A model generated the notes under the pieces. That model had not been told where the DNA came from. It made no database searches and saw nothing but the letters and a program-made list of their open reading frames with translations. A stretch of 64,000 nt of DNA from Ramlibacter tataouinensis (lineage in GTDB: Bacteria > Pseudomonadota > Gammaproteobacteria > Burkholderiales > Burkholderiaceae_C), in contig DIZF01000055.1 in assembly GCA_002427815.1 (NCBI GenBank), positions 1 through 64,000 of the forward strand, in the 5' to 3' direction. The position numbers were made by a program, and so were the translations under genes. Numbering within the stretch: the stretch's first letter is position 1; the number at the start of each line of letters is the position of its first letter. This document shows positions 1 to 10,092 of this stretch, piece by piece.

Positions 1-345
1 AGTGGTTTCGGTGAAAGAAACAAGGCACCTTGAGCGGTGCCGCTCTGATTTACCGCCAAAAGCAGCGGCCCCACGTTTACCCAAACTTTACGTTCAGACG
101 TGGCTTTACGACAACGAAATTGGCACCCGAAGGCACTTTTCTCGTTGAGAACTCGCCCTCCGGGCGAATCCACGATCAACAGATGCAAGCATCTATTGAT
201 CTTCCTAAGGCCTTCTCCCGAGGGAGAAAACCGCAGTTCCTCCGAGGAGAAACTGCACTTTTGAAATGCTGACTAGTTCAGCTACAGAAGCGACTTCGAG
301 TCGCACCATGCCTGCACTGTAGTGCAAGAGAACGACAAAACCGCG
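1..345. other. run of about eleven short inverted repeats, possible structured RNA
   Basis: No convincing gene. The stretch is lower in GC than its surroundings and is packed with short perfect hairpins one after another: arms 5-9/17-21, 32-37/40-45, 53-56/65-68, 71-76/98-103, 112-117/142-147, 153-158/162-167, 174-179/196-201 enclosing 181-186/189-194, 213-219/222-228, 233-238/251-256 enclosing 240-243/246-249, 290-295/299-304, and 313-318/321-326. Loops are mostly 2-4 bases. None is followed by a T tract, so they are not ordinary terminators. The run starts at the window edge and may continue upstream. It could be a structured non-coding RNA, a long tkt leader, or a decayed mobile-element end. 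I could not match it to a known RNA family. Confidence 0.5.
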
Positions 346-468
346 ATGGATGCGGTCCGCGCTCTCATTGAAAAGCTACAGAGCGTTCGGCGCCGTCGCG
401 GCCGCGGCGGGGGCCCAGCATGCGCACGGTAAAATCCGAGGTTTCCCTGATCCCCGGAGCTGCCCCCG

Positions 469-2535
<2,067 letters not shown>

Positions 2536-2594
2536 GCTGACAGAGTACGGGGCGCGCCGCCCAATGATTTCTTAACTTCAGTGGAGCATTCATC

Positions 2595-3608
2595 ATGACC
2601 ATCAGGATCGGCATCAATGGCTTCGGCCGCATCGGGCGCAATGTGCTGCGCTCGGCGGTGCAGAACTTCAGCGACATCGAAGTCGTCGGCATCAACGATC
2701 TGCTCGAACCCAATTACCTGGCCTACATGCTCCAGTACGATTCGGTGCATGGCCGCTTCAAGGGCGACGTCTCGGTCGATGGCAACACGTTGATCATCAA
2801 CGGCAAGCGGATCCGCCTGACGCAGGAGAGGGATCCGGCGAACCTGAAGTGGAATGAGGTCGGCGCCGAGATCGTGATCGAATCCACCGGCCTGTTCCTG
2901 GACAAGGCCTCGGCCGAGAAGCACCTTGCGGCCGGTGCGAAGAAAGTCATCCTGTCGGCACCCAGCAAGGACGACACGCCGATGTTCGTCTTCGGCGTGA
3001 ACCACACCAAATATGCCGGACAGGCGATCATTTCGAACGCCTCGTGCACTACCAACTGCTTGGCTCCGGTGGCCAAGGTCCTCAACGACAAGTGGGGCAT
3101 CAAGCGTGGCCTGATGACCACGGTGCACGCGGCCACCGCGACCCAGAAAACCGTGGATGGCCCCAGCAACAAGGATTGGCGCGGCGGCCGCGGCATCCTG
3201 GAAAACATCATTCCCTCCAGCACCGGCGCGGCCAAGGCCGTGGGCGTGGTGATTCCAGAGCTGAACAAGAAGCTCACCGGCATGAGCTTCCGCGTGCCCA
3301 CCAGCGACGTCTCGGTGGTGGACCTGACGGTGGAACTGCTGAAGGAAGCCAGCTACAAGGAAATCTGCGCGGAGTTCAAGGCGCAGAGCGAGAAGCCGGT
3401 GGCGCAAGGCGGCCTCAAGGGCGTGCTCGGCTACACCGAGGACAAGGTCGTCGCCACCGATTTCCGCAGCGACCCTCGCACTTCCATTTTCGACGCGGAC
3501 GCGGGCATCGCGCTGGACAGCACCTTCGTCAAGCTGGTGGCCTGGTACGACAACGAATGGGGCTATTCCAACAAGTGCCTGGAGATGGCGCGGGTGATTG
3601 CCAAATAG
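2595..3608 (+). CDS. gap: glyceraldehyde-3-phosphate dehydrogenase, type I
   Basis: Catalyses the NAD-dependent phosphorylating oxidation of glyceraldehyde-3-phosphate in glycolysis and gluconeogenesis (cytoplasm). It is 337 aa, the usual tetramer-subunit size. The N-terminal Rossmann motif INGFGRIGRN lies at about residues 7-16; the active-site signature SNASCTTNCLAP lies near 150-161, where the first Cys is the nucleophile; WYDNEWGYSNK is near the C-terminus. A GTGGAG ribosome-binding site precedes the ATG. The gene follows tkt and is closed by a strong intrinsic terminator, so it ends the tkt-gap unit. Confidence 0.97.
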   Translation: MTIRIGINGFGRIGRNVLRSAVQNFSDIEVVGINDLLEPNYLAYMLQYDSVHGRFKGDVSVDGNTLIINGKRIRLTQERDPANLKWNEVGAEIVIESTGLFLDKASAEKHLAAGAKKVILSAPSKDDTPMFVFGVNHTKYAGQAIISNASCTTNCLAPVAKVLNDKWGIKRGLMTTVHAATATQKTVDGPSNKDWRGGRGILENIIPSSTGAAKAVGVVIPELNKKLTGMSFRVPTSDVSVVDLTVELLKEASYKEICAEFKAQSEKPVAQGGLKGVLGYTEDKVVATDFRSDPRTSIFDADAGIALDSTFVKLVAWYDNEWGYSNKCLEMARVIAK

Positions 3609-3632
3609 TCGTTCCGCACGCCGCAGGAAGAG

Positions 3633-3654
3633 CGCGCCTTCGGGCGCGTTTTTT
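3633..3654 (+). terminator. intrinsic terminator of tkt-gap
   Basis: A 6-bp GC-only stem (cgcgcc/ggcgcg) with a TTCG tetraloop is followed directly by six T residues, 24 bp after the gap stop codon. This is a textbook rho-independent terminator. Confidence 0.9.
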
Positions 3655-3695
3655 CATGCGGGGCGACCACGGGCCGCGACCGGGAAATTGACGCC

Positions 3696-4943
3696 ATGAG
3701 CATCGCTGCTGACGCGAGCTTTCGCCACCTGATGGCGCAACGGGCGTTCCTGCGCTTGTGGCTGGCGCGGCTGACCGGGACGACGGCCAATCAGATGCTG
3801 ATGGTGGCTGTGGGCTGGCAGATGTACGACCTGACGGGCAGCGCCTGGGACCTGGGCCTGATCGGCCTGTACCAGTTCGCGCCCGCCCTGCTGCTGTCGC
3901 TGTGGGCCGGCCACGTTGCGGACCGCCATCATCGTGGCCGCATCGTGGCCTGTTGCCTGGCGGCCCAGTGTGCCGCGGCCCTGGTGCTGATGCAGGCGAG
4001 CCGCACGCAGTGGGCTTCGCGCGAATTGCTGCTCGGTGTCTCGTTGCTGCTGGGATCGGTGCGGCCGTTCCAGATGTCGGCCCAGCAGGCGCTCACGCCC
4101 TTGCTGGTGCCGCTGGCGCTGCTGCAGCGGGCCATGGCCTTCAGCGCGGTGGGCCTGCAGGCGGCCATCATCGGTGGGCCGGCGCTCGGCGGGCTGATCT
4201 TCATTGCCGGCGCCGACAAGGTCTACGGTACCGGGGCCGTGCTGCTGGCGCTTGGCTGCCTGCTGATGTGGCGGCTGCGTTACCGCCATGTGCCGCCGCC
4301 GCTCGAGCCGGTCAGCCTGCAGACCGTGCTGGCCGGTGTGCGCTTCATCTGGCATCGCAAGGTGGTGCTGGGCGCGATCTCGCTCGACCTGTTTGCCGTG
4401 CTGCTCGGCGGGGCCACGGCGCTGCTGCCCATGTTCGCCCGCGACATCCTGCATGTGGGCCCGGAAGGGCTGGGCCTGCTGCGCGGCGCACCGGCGGCGG
4501 GCGCCTTGGCCGTGTCGATCGTCCTGAGCCGCTGGCCGTTGCGCCGGCGGGTGGGGCGGACACTGCTGATCGCGGTGGCGCTGTTCGGCGGATGCATGAT
4601 CGCGTTCGGGCTGTCCACCAGCTTCGCCCTGTCGCTCGCCGCATTGGCCATCTCCGGGGGCGCCGACATGATCAGCGTCGTCGTGCGCCAGACGCTGGTC
4701 CAGCTGGAAACGCCGGATGGGATGCGCGGGCGGGTCGGCGCGGTCAACAGCGTCTTCATCGGCGCCAGCAACCAGCTCGGCGAGTTCGAATCCGGCGCGA
4801 CGGCGGCCCTGCTCGGGCCGGTCGGATCGGTACTGGCGGGCGGGATCGGCACCGTGCTCGTGGCGCTGACATGGTGGCGCCTCTTTCCCGCACTGGCGTG
4901 GCGCGATCGGCTGGAGGCGCCTGCGCCCAAAGGCACATCCTGA
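3696..4943 (+). CDS. MFS transporter, EntS/MFS_3-like
   Basis: Polytopic inner-membrane protein of 415 aa, the right length for a 12-helix major facilitator. The N-terminus (LWLARLTGTTANQM, then VGWQMYDLTGSAWDLGLIGL) and the cytoplasmic loop AGHVADRHHRGRIV near residue 70 match the MFS_3 group, which includes the enterobactin exporter EntS and many uncharacterised exporters. The later segment with ETPDGMRGRVGAVNS near 340 is also typical of that group. It stands alone after the tkt-gap terminator, convergent with the following minus-strand gene. The substrate cannot be read from sequence; an export role is inferred from the family. Confidence 0.85.
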   Translation: MSIAADASFRHLMAQRAFLRLWLARLTGTTANQMLMVAVGWQMYDLTGSAWDLGLIGLYQFAPALLLSLWAGHVADRHHRGRIVACCLAAQCAAALVLMQASRTQWASRELLLGVSLLLGSVRPFQMSAQQALTPLLVPLALLQRAMAFSAVGLQAAIIGGPALGGLIFIAGADKVYGTGAVLLALGCLLMWRLRYRHVPPPLEPVSLQTVLAGVRFIWHRKVVLGAISLDLFAVLLGGATALLPMFARDILHVGPEGLGLLRGAPAAGALAVSIVLSRWPLRRRVGRTLLIAVALFGGCMIAFGLSTSFALSLAALAISGGADMISVVVRQTLVQLETPDGMRGRVGAVNSVFIGASNQLGEFESGATAALLGPVGSVLAGGIGTVLVALTWWRLFPALAWRDRLEAPAPKGTS

Positions 4944-4957
4944 GCCCTAGACGGCGC

Positions 4958-5539
4958 TCAGCCTTCGGGCAGCGGCATCGCCCGCAGCAGCTGCGCCAGG
5001 CCCTCTTCCTGCATCACCTGCACGCCGTTGGCATTCGCGAAGCGCTGCGCATTGGCGCTGAGCTCTCCCAACGCAATATAGGTGCACTCGCTGGCGTCCT
5101 GCGCGCGCATCTGCGCGTGCAGTGCGATGAGCGCCTCTTCGCCATGGCGCGCCGCCTTCCAGCGCCTGGCGGCGACCAGGCGGGTGCGGCCGGCGCGCGT
5201 GACGGCGAAGTCCGCTGCGCCCTCGATCCGTCGCACGGCATAGCCCTCTCGCGTGAAAGCTTCGTCCACCACCTGCGAAAAATCGCGCCATGCCATGGCG
5301 CGCACCGCATCGAGGATGGCCTCGACGCGGCGTCCGCCGGGCTTGCGCAGCTGACCGGCCAGAGCGACCATCGCTATCACCAGGAACGGCAGGCCGCCCA
5401 TGGCGCCGAAGACCCAGTACGCCTGCGGCATCAGCGCCCGGGACGCAGCCACGATCAAGCCCGCTATGCCGACGCTGATCCACCAGGGCGATCGCAGCAG
5501 GATCGCGAACAGCGAGTTCGGCGCCATCTTCAATTTCAT
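4958..5539 (-). CDS. membrane-anchored protein with degenerate Mrr-like (PD-(D/E)xK) domain
   Basis: 193 aa. Two hydrophobic segments (about residues 10-33 and 42-62) anchor a soluble domain that looks like the restriction-endonuclease-like fold of Mrr_cat proteins: WRDFSQVVDEAFTREGY near 84-100, then GAADFAVTRAGRTRLVAARR. In active members the strand reads roughly D...LVQxK; here Asp110 is kept but the Q-x-K pair is A123 and R125. The nuclease site therefore appears lost, although the fold may survive for binding. It lies just 20 bp downstream of the slyD-like gene on the same strand and may be co-transcribed with it. Function unknown. Confidence 0.7.
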   Translation of the reverse strand: MKLKMAPNSLFAILLRSPWWISVGIAGLIVAASRALMPQAYWVFGAMGGLPFLVIAMVALAGQLRKPGGRRVEAILDAVRAMAWRDFSQVVDEAFTREGYAVRRIEGAADFAVTRAGRTRLVAARRWKAARHGEEALIALHAQMRAQDASECTYIALGELSANAQRFANANGVQVMQEEGLAQLLRAMPLPEG

Positions 5540-5559
5540 GAAAGATTCCGGACGACCGT

Positions 5560-6036
5560 TCAGTGGTGATGCCCATGGGCACCGTGGACATGGCGATGCG
5601 CGATCTCTTCGGGCGTCGCCGGCCGCACACCCGTCACCTTCAGGTGGAAGCGCAGCGCCTTGCCGGCGAGCGGGTGATTGCCGTCGAGAAAGACGGTGGG
5701 TCCCTTGATCTTCGTCACGGTGAAGGACTGCTCTGTTCCGTCGTCATTGCGCCCCTCCAGCTGGCCGCCCAGCTTCACGCCCGGCGGGAACTCGCTCTTG
5801 GGAATGGTGCGCACCAGCCGTTCGTCGCGCTCGCCGAAGGCGTCCTGCGGCTGCAGGTTGAGTGTCACCTCATAGCCCGTCGTCTGACCGTCCAGCGCGG
5901 CCTCGATCCTGGGCAGGGTGTTCTCGTAGCCGCCATGCAGGTAGACCATCGGGTCGCGGCTGTCCTCGATGAGCTTGCCCTGGGCGTCGGCGATCTTGTA
6001 GCGCAGGGTCACCACGCTGTCCTTTTCGATTTTCAT
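5560..6036 (-). CDS. slyD: FKBP-type peptidyl-prolyl cis-trans isomerase, SlyD-like
   Basis: Folding helper that isomerises Xaa-Pro bonds; SlyD proteins also act as chaperones and bind nickel. It is 158 aa, close to the family norm. The N-terminal FKBP strand VTLRYKIADAQGKLIEDS and YLHGGYENTLPRIEAAL (about 33-49) surround the inserted chaperone flap (about 70-125), followed by DGNHPLAGKALRFHLKV, which completes the FKBP domain. The C-terminus ends in a short His-rich tail (HRHVHGAHGHHH), a likely metal-binding feature though shorter than the E. coli SlyD tail. It is transcribed away from the hydantoin-type operon and leads a two-gene unit with the Mrr-like gene. Confidence 0.88.
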   Translation of the reverse strand: MKIEKDSVVTLRYKIADAQGKLIEDSRDPMVYLHGGYENTLPRIEAALDGQTTGYEVTLNLQPQDAFGERDERLVRTIPKSEFPPGVKLGGQLEGRNDDGTEQSFTVTKIKGPTVFLDGNHPLAGKALRFHLKVTGVRPATPEEIAHRHVHGAHGHHH

Positions 6037-6450
6037 GTCCCGATTCTGCCGCCAACCGGGCAGCGAGGCAGGAAAGGGACACGGACGGGATCGTCATTGC
6101 GCGAGCCTGCAGCCCCGAGCCCGGTGCGCGGCACTTCGGACTACATGATTGTCAACATCGACGGGCCGGTTCTTCCCGCCCGGTCGCCCTAAAGCGGGGC
6201 TTTTTGGGCATCTCGACCGATGGCGCATTCCTTGCTTTCAGAAGGATTTTCCAACAAATCATGCACCACTACGTGTAAACACTAGTGTCAACAATATGGT
6301 AAACAATGTACAAATGCGATGTTCAATCACATCCCCGCCGACCGATCCGCCCCGGCCCTGCTCCGGTTCACGCAGTGCACGGCCTTTCAAGAACATCGCG
6401 ACAACTTCAATCCTTGAAGCGGGTTCGATGAGAACCAAAGGAGATTACCG
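6037..6450. other. intergenic promoter region between slyD-like gene and hydantoin-type operon
   Basis: A 414-bp gap between divergent genes with no supported ORF. It is markedly AT-richer than the flanks from about 6225 to 6450. It contains the 12-bp-spaced repeat array described separately and, just before the MFS gene, an AAGGAGA ribosome-binding site at about 6438-6444. I did not find a convincing sigma-70 promoter pair. Confidence 0.6.
6274..6305. promoter_or_regulatory. three 12-bp-spaced repeats with internal palindrome, probable operator
   Basis: The octamers tgtaaaca (6274), tgtcaaca (6286) and ggtaaaca (6298) repeat at exactly 12 bp, slightly more than one helical turn. The first two are joined by a perfect 10-bp palindrome, acactagtgt, at 6279-6288. 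The array lies about 150 bp upstream of the first gene of a catabolic operon that ends with its own GntR regulator. The natural inference is that this GntR protein binds here. Confidence 0.5.
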
Positions 6451-7764
6451 ATGAAGATGGAGTCCCAACTGGCGAGCCCTGCGTTCGTTGGCGTCGAGCA
6501 GCCGACGAAAGTGCGTTGGAAGATCTTCTTGATGATGTTGATGCTGATTTCGATCAACTACATCGATCGAGCTTCCCTTTCGGTTGCGATGCCCCTGATC
6601 GCCAAGGAGTTCGACATCGGTCCGGCAACCCAGGGTCTGTTGCTCAGTGCCTTTTTCTGGACCTATGCCTTCATGCAGATTCCAGGCGGCATGCTGGCCG
6701 ACCGATTTGGTCCGCGAGTCGTGATCGCCGGCGCCACCTTGGGTTGGGGCTTCTTTCAGGCGATTGCAGCGGTCTGCACGGGTTGGGTGGGCTTGCTGTT
6801 CACACGCCTGGGCCTGGGGGCGGCAGAGGCGCCGATCTACCCTGCGGGCGGCAAGCTCAACGGCATCTGGATGACGCAAAACGAGCGTGGCCGCGGTGCG
6901 ACCTTGCTGGACGGCGGTGCCCCGCTCGGTGCGGCGCTGGGGGCACTCATCATCGCGGGACTGATCACCGAGTTCAACTCCTGGCGCACCTCCTTCGTGA
7001 TTGCCGGGGTCGGAACGATGCTGGTGGGCTTCGTGGCCTGGCGCTATATCCGCAATCATCCGCGCCAGCACCCGGCAGTGAACGATCTGGAGGCAACGTA
7101 CATCGAGGCGGCCCACGCGGCCGACCATGCCGCTGAGTCGGAGGATGCCAGCGGCAAGGTGCTGGATTTCTTCAAGTACCGTTCGGTCTGGGGCATGTTC
7201 TTCGGCTGGATGTGCTTCAACGCGCTGTTCTACGGCCTGCTGACCTGGATGCCGACCTATTTGTCCAAGGTGCATGGCTTCGACATCAAGCAGATGGGTG
7301 GCGCGGTGTTCATCATGTTCTTTTCGGGCTTCGTTGGCGAAATGGTCGGCGGCTGGGTTGCCGACAAGTGGAGGTCGGCCGGCGCTTCGCAAAGCAAGGT
7401 GTTCCGCACCCTGTTCGGCGTTTCCTCGATCCTTGCCACCCTGGCCATCTTCAGCGTGGCCGAGATCAAGGACCCGCTCACCGTGGTGATCCTTCTGTGC
7501 GTGACGCTGTTCTTCCTGCGCTGGTGCGGCCTGTTCTGGGTCATTCCGTCCATCCTCGGCCGGCGCAATCGCGTGGGCTTCCTCGGGGGCACCATGAACC
7601 TGGGTGGTAACGTGGCCGGCATCGGCGTGCCGATTGCGGTCGGTCTGATCGTGCAGGCCACCGGGTCCTATTTCATGGCCCTCATGCTGTTCACGGCCGC
7701 CGGCGCGGGCTTGTTCATCTGCTCGACTTTCCTGATCGACTACAACCGGAAACTGCCGGTCTGA
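6451..7764 (+). CDS. MFS transporter, anion:cation symporter (ACS) family
   Basis: Inner-membrane importer of 437 aa with 12 predicted helices. The opening segment ISINYIDRASLSVAMPLI near residues 30-47 and the loop GGMLADRFGPRVV near 80-92 are characteristic of the ACS group, which takes up organic anions such as galactonate, glucarate, phthalate and hydantoin-type acids. An AAGGAGA ribosome-binding site lies 6 bp before the ATG. It is the first gene of an operon with an AMDase/maleate-isomerase-like enzyme, a hydantoinase-like amidohydrolase and a racemase-fold protein, so it probably imports their substrate, likely a cyclic ureide or related acid. Confidence 0.88.
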   Translation: MKMESQLASPAFVGVEQPTKVRWKIFLMMLMLISINYIDRASLSVAMPLIAKEFDIGPATQGLLLSAFFWTYAFMQIPGGMLADRFGPRVVIAGATLGWGFFQAIAAVCTGWVGLLFTRLGLGAAEAPIYPAGGKLNGIWMTQNERGRGATLLDGGAPLGAALGALIIAGLITEFNSWRTSFVIAGVGTMLVGFVAWRYIRNHPRQHPAVNDLEATYIEAAHAADHAAESEDASGKVLDFFKYRSVWGMFFGWMCFNALFYGLLTWMPTYLSKVHGFDIKQMGGAVFIMFFSGFVGEMVGGWVADKWRSAGASQSKVFRTLFGVSSILATLAIFSVAEIKDPLTVVILLCVTLFFLRWCGLFWVIPSILGRRNRVGFLGGTMNLGGNVAGIGVPIAVGLIVQATGSYFMALMLFTAAGAGLFICSTFLIDYNRKLPV

Positions 7765-7790
7765 GACCCTCGCAAGGACACCGTCTCGCC

Positions 7791-8516
7791 ATGTCCCAAC
7801 GCAAACGGATCGGCGTGCTCACGCCGTCCTCCAACACGGCGCTGGAGCCGCTGACCAGTGCCATGGTCGCTTCGGTGCCCGGTGTGACGGCCCATTTCGC
7901 GCGCTTTACGGTCACCGAGATCTCGCTCAAGGAAGCCGCGCTGCGCCAGTTCGATGACAGCAGGATTCTCGAGGCCGCGCGCCTGCTGGCCGATGCCCAT
8001 GTGGATGTGATCGGCTGGAGCGGAACCTCATCGAGCTGGCTCGGCTTCGAGCGCGATACGCAGTTGTGCGCGCGCATCACCGAGGCCACCGGCATTCCGG
8101 CCACGACCTCGGTGCTTGCGCTCAACGAAGTCCTGGCCGCTGCTCGGGTACGCAAGCTGGGGCTGGTAACACCTTATGTGCCCGATGTGCAGCAGCGCAT
8201 CATGGCCAGCTACCGCGGCATCGGCGTGGACTGCACGGCCGAACGGCACATGGACATCTCGGTCAACTTCGACTTCGCCGAGGTCGAGCCGGACACATTG
8301 GCACGACTGGCACGCGAGGTGGCTGCTGCGCACCCTGATGCCATCACGATGCTCTGCACCAATCTGCGCTCCGCGCAGCTGGTCGACTCGCTGGAGCGTG
8401 AGTTGGGCATGCCCATTTTCGACTCTACTGCCACGGTGGTCTGGAAGGCCCTCAAACTCATTGGCGCCGACACGCGCCAAGTACACGCCTGGGGCCGGCT
8501 GTTCCGCGATTTCTGA
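7791..8516 (+). CDS. arylmalonate decarboxylase/maleate isomerase-family protein
   Basis: 241 aa member of the Asp/Glu racemase fold, in the subgroup holding maleate cis-trans isomerase and arylmalonate decarboxylase. The N-terminus IGVLTPSSNTALEP and the C-terminal cysteine in MLCTNLRSAQ (Cys189) fit this subgroup. At the position of the first catalytic Cys of maleate isomerase the protein has S77 in GWSGTSSSWLG, so only one of the usual two cysteines is present. That is the arrangement known for arylmalonate decarboxylase, which has Gly at the first site and Cys188 at the second. A decarboxylase-like or other one-cysteine reaction is therefore more likely than cis-trans isomerisation. It sits between the importer and the amidohydrolase. 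Confidence 0.75.
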   Translation: MSQRKRIGVLTPSSNTALEPLTSAMVASVPGVTAHFARFTVTEISLKEAALRQFDDSRILEAARLLADAHVDVIGWSGTSSSWLGFERDTQLCARITEATGIPATTSVLALNEVLAAARVRKLGLVTPYVPDVQQRIMASYRGIGVDCTAERHMDISVNFDFAEVEPDTLARLAREVAAAHPDAITMLCTNLRSAQLVDSLERELGMPIFDSTATVVWKALKLIGADTRQVHAWGRLFRDF

Positions 8517-8532
8517 ATCGACAAAGACGTAC

Positions 8533-10092
8533 ATGACGACAGCCAACCTGGACCTGGTGGTGCGCGACGCGCAAGTGGCCACTGGCAGCGACACATTTTT
8601 CGCTGACATCGGCATTCGCGACGGCCGCATCGTGCAACTCGGTATTGGCCTGGATGCGGCGCCCCGCGAAATCGACGCGGCCGGTCGCGTGGTCACGCCC
8701 GGTGGCGTGGACGCGCACTGCCACCTCGACCAGCCGATGGCCCCGCCCGTGCGCATGGCCGACGACTTCGACACCGGAACCCGCTCGGCCGCCTGCGGCG
8801 GCACCACCACGGTCATTCCCTTTGCGGCGCAGGAGAAAGGCCAGTCGCTGCGTGCAGCAGTGGACGACTACCATCGCCGTGCGCAAGGGCGCGCGCATGT
8901 GGACTATGCCTTCCACCTGATCGTTAGCGACCCGACGCCGCAAGTACTGAATGAAGAACTGCCGGCGCTGATCCGCGAGGGCTATACCTCGTTCAAGATC
9001 TACATGACCTACGACGATCTCAAGCTCAGCGATGGTCAGATCCTCGACGTTCTGGACGTCGCGCGCCGGCACGGCGCTATGGCCATGATCCACGCGGAAA
9101 ACGCAGATTGCATCGAATGGCTGACGCGGCGACTCGAAGCGACGGGTCGAACGGCACCGCGCCACCACGCCCATGCCCGGCCCATGCTGGTCGAGCGCGA
9201 GGCCGCGCATCGGGCCATTGCCTTGTCCGAGCTGGTCGACGTGCCCATCCTGATCGTGCATGTTTCCGGACGCGAGACGGTCGAGCAGATTCGCTGGGCG
9301 CGCGGTCACGGCCTCCAGGTATTTGCCGAGACCTGCCCGCAGTACCTGTTCCTCACGGCCGAGGACCTGGGGATCGACGACAGCTACCAGGGCGCGCGCT
9401 GCGTCTGCAGCCCGCCGCCGCGCGACCGTGGCAATCAGGAGGTCATCTGGCAGGGCCTGGCGGACGGCCTGTTCACGGTGTTCTCGTCCGACCACGCACC
9501 CTTTCGATTCGATGCCCCCGAAGGCAAGAAGCCGGGCGGCCTCGAAGTGCCGTTCCGGCACATTCCCAACGGCATTCCGGGCCTCGAGACCCGCATGCCC
9601 TTGCTCTACTCCGAAGGCGTCCTGGGCGGCCGCATCACGCTCAACAAGTTCGTGGAGCTCACGGCCACCAATCCGGCTAAGGCGTACGGCCTGCACCCGC
9701 GCAAGGGCACCATTGCCGTGGGCAGCGATGCCGACCTGGTCATCTGGGACGAGCGCCGCTTCACCCTGCGCAACGACCAGCTGCACCATGCGGTGGACTA
9801 CACGCCCTACGAAGGCATGGAGCTGCGCGCCTGGCCGGGCCTGACCCTGGTGGCAGGCGACGTCATCTGGGACGGCCGGCAATTCCACCCGCGCGCCGGA
9901 AAAGGCCGCTTCCTGCCGTGTCAGCCGCCCTCGCTGCTGCCGCGGCGCCCCGCTGGGCCACACTCGCCAGCACCTGACTTGCAAGGGACTGTCCATGCGA
10001 ATCCTGCTCATCAACCCCAACATCTCTCAAAGCGTGTCCGACCTGATAGCGGCGGAAGCGCGCCGGACCGCGTCGCCCAGCACACAGATTGA
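8533..10092 (+). CDS. dihydropyrimidinase/hydantoinase-like cyclic amidohydrolase
   Basis: Cytoplasmic metallo-amidohydrolase that opens cyclic amides (dihydropyrimidines, 5-substituted hydantoins) to N-carbamoyl acids. All binuclear-site ligands are visible: H62 and H64 in DAHCHLDQP, K155 in TSFKIYM (the carbamylated lysine), H187 in MIHAEN, H243 in IVHVSG, and D320 in SSDHAPF. The ATG follows the preceding stop by 16 bp. Homologous sequence ends near residue 462 (HPRAGKGRFLP). The frame then stays open for about 57 more low-complexity residues, overlapping the next gene by 98 bp. That tail looks like a lost stop or small frameshift rather than a domain. True substrate unknown. Confidence 0.87.
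   Translation: MTTANLDLVVRDAQVATGSDTFFADIGIRDGRIVQLGIGLDAAPREIDAAGRVVTPGGVDAHCHLDQPMAPPVRMADDFDTGTRSAACGGTTTVIPFAAQEKGQSLRAAVDDYHRRAQGRAHVDYAFHLIVSDPTPQVLNEELPALIREGYTSFKIYMTYDDLKLSDGQILDVLDVARRHGAMAMIHAENADCIEWLTRRLEATGRTAPRHHAHARPMLVEREAAHRAIALSELVDVPILIVHVSGRETVEQIRWARGHGLQVFAETCPQYLFLTAEDLGIDDSYQGARCVCSPPPRDRGNQEVIWQGLADGLFTVFSSDHAPFRFDAPEGKKPGGLEVPFRHIPNGIPGLETRMPLLYSEGVLGGRITLNKFVELTATNPAKAYGLHPRKGTIAVGSDADLVIWDERRFTLRNDQLHHAVDYTPYEGMELRAWPGLTLVAGDVIWDGRQFHPRAGKGRFLPCQPPSLLPRRPAGPHSPAPDLQGTVHANPAHQPQHLSKRVRPDSGGSAPDRVAQHTD

Noticed and set aside
30..272. 80-codon plus-strand open frame at the window start
   Set aside because: Its residues run through several perfect hairpins, it has no family likeness and no ribosome-binding site; the region is better read as structured non-coding DNA.
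6186..6208. Terminator-like gccc...gggc followed by five T residues, plus strand
   Set aside because: The stem is only four pairs and no plus-strand gene lies upstream to terminate.
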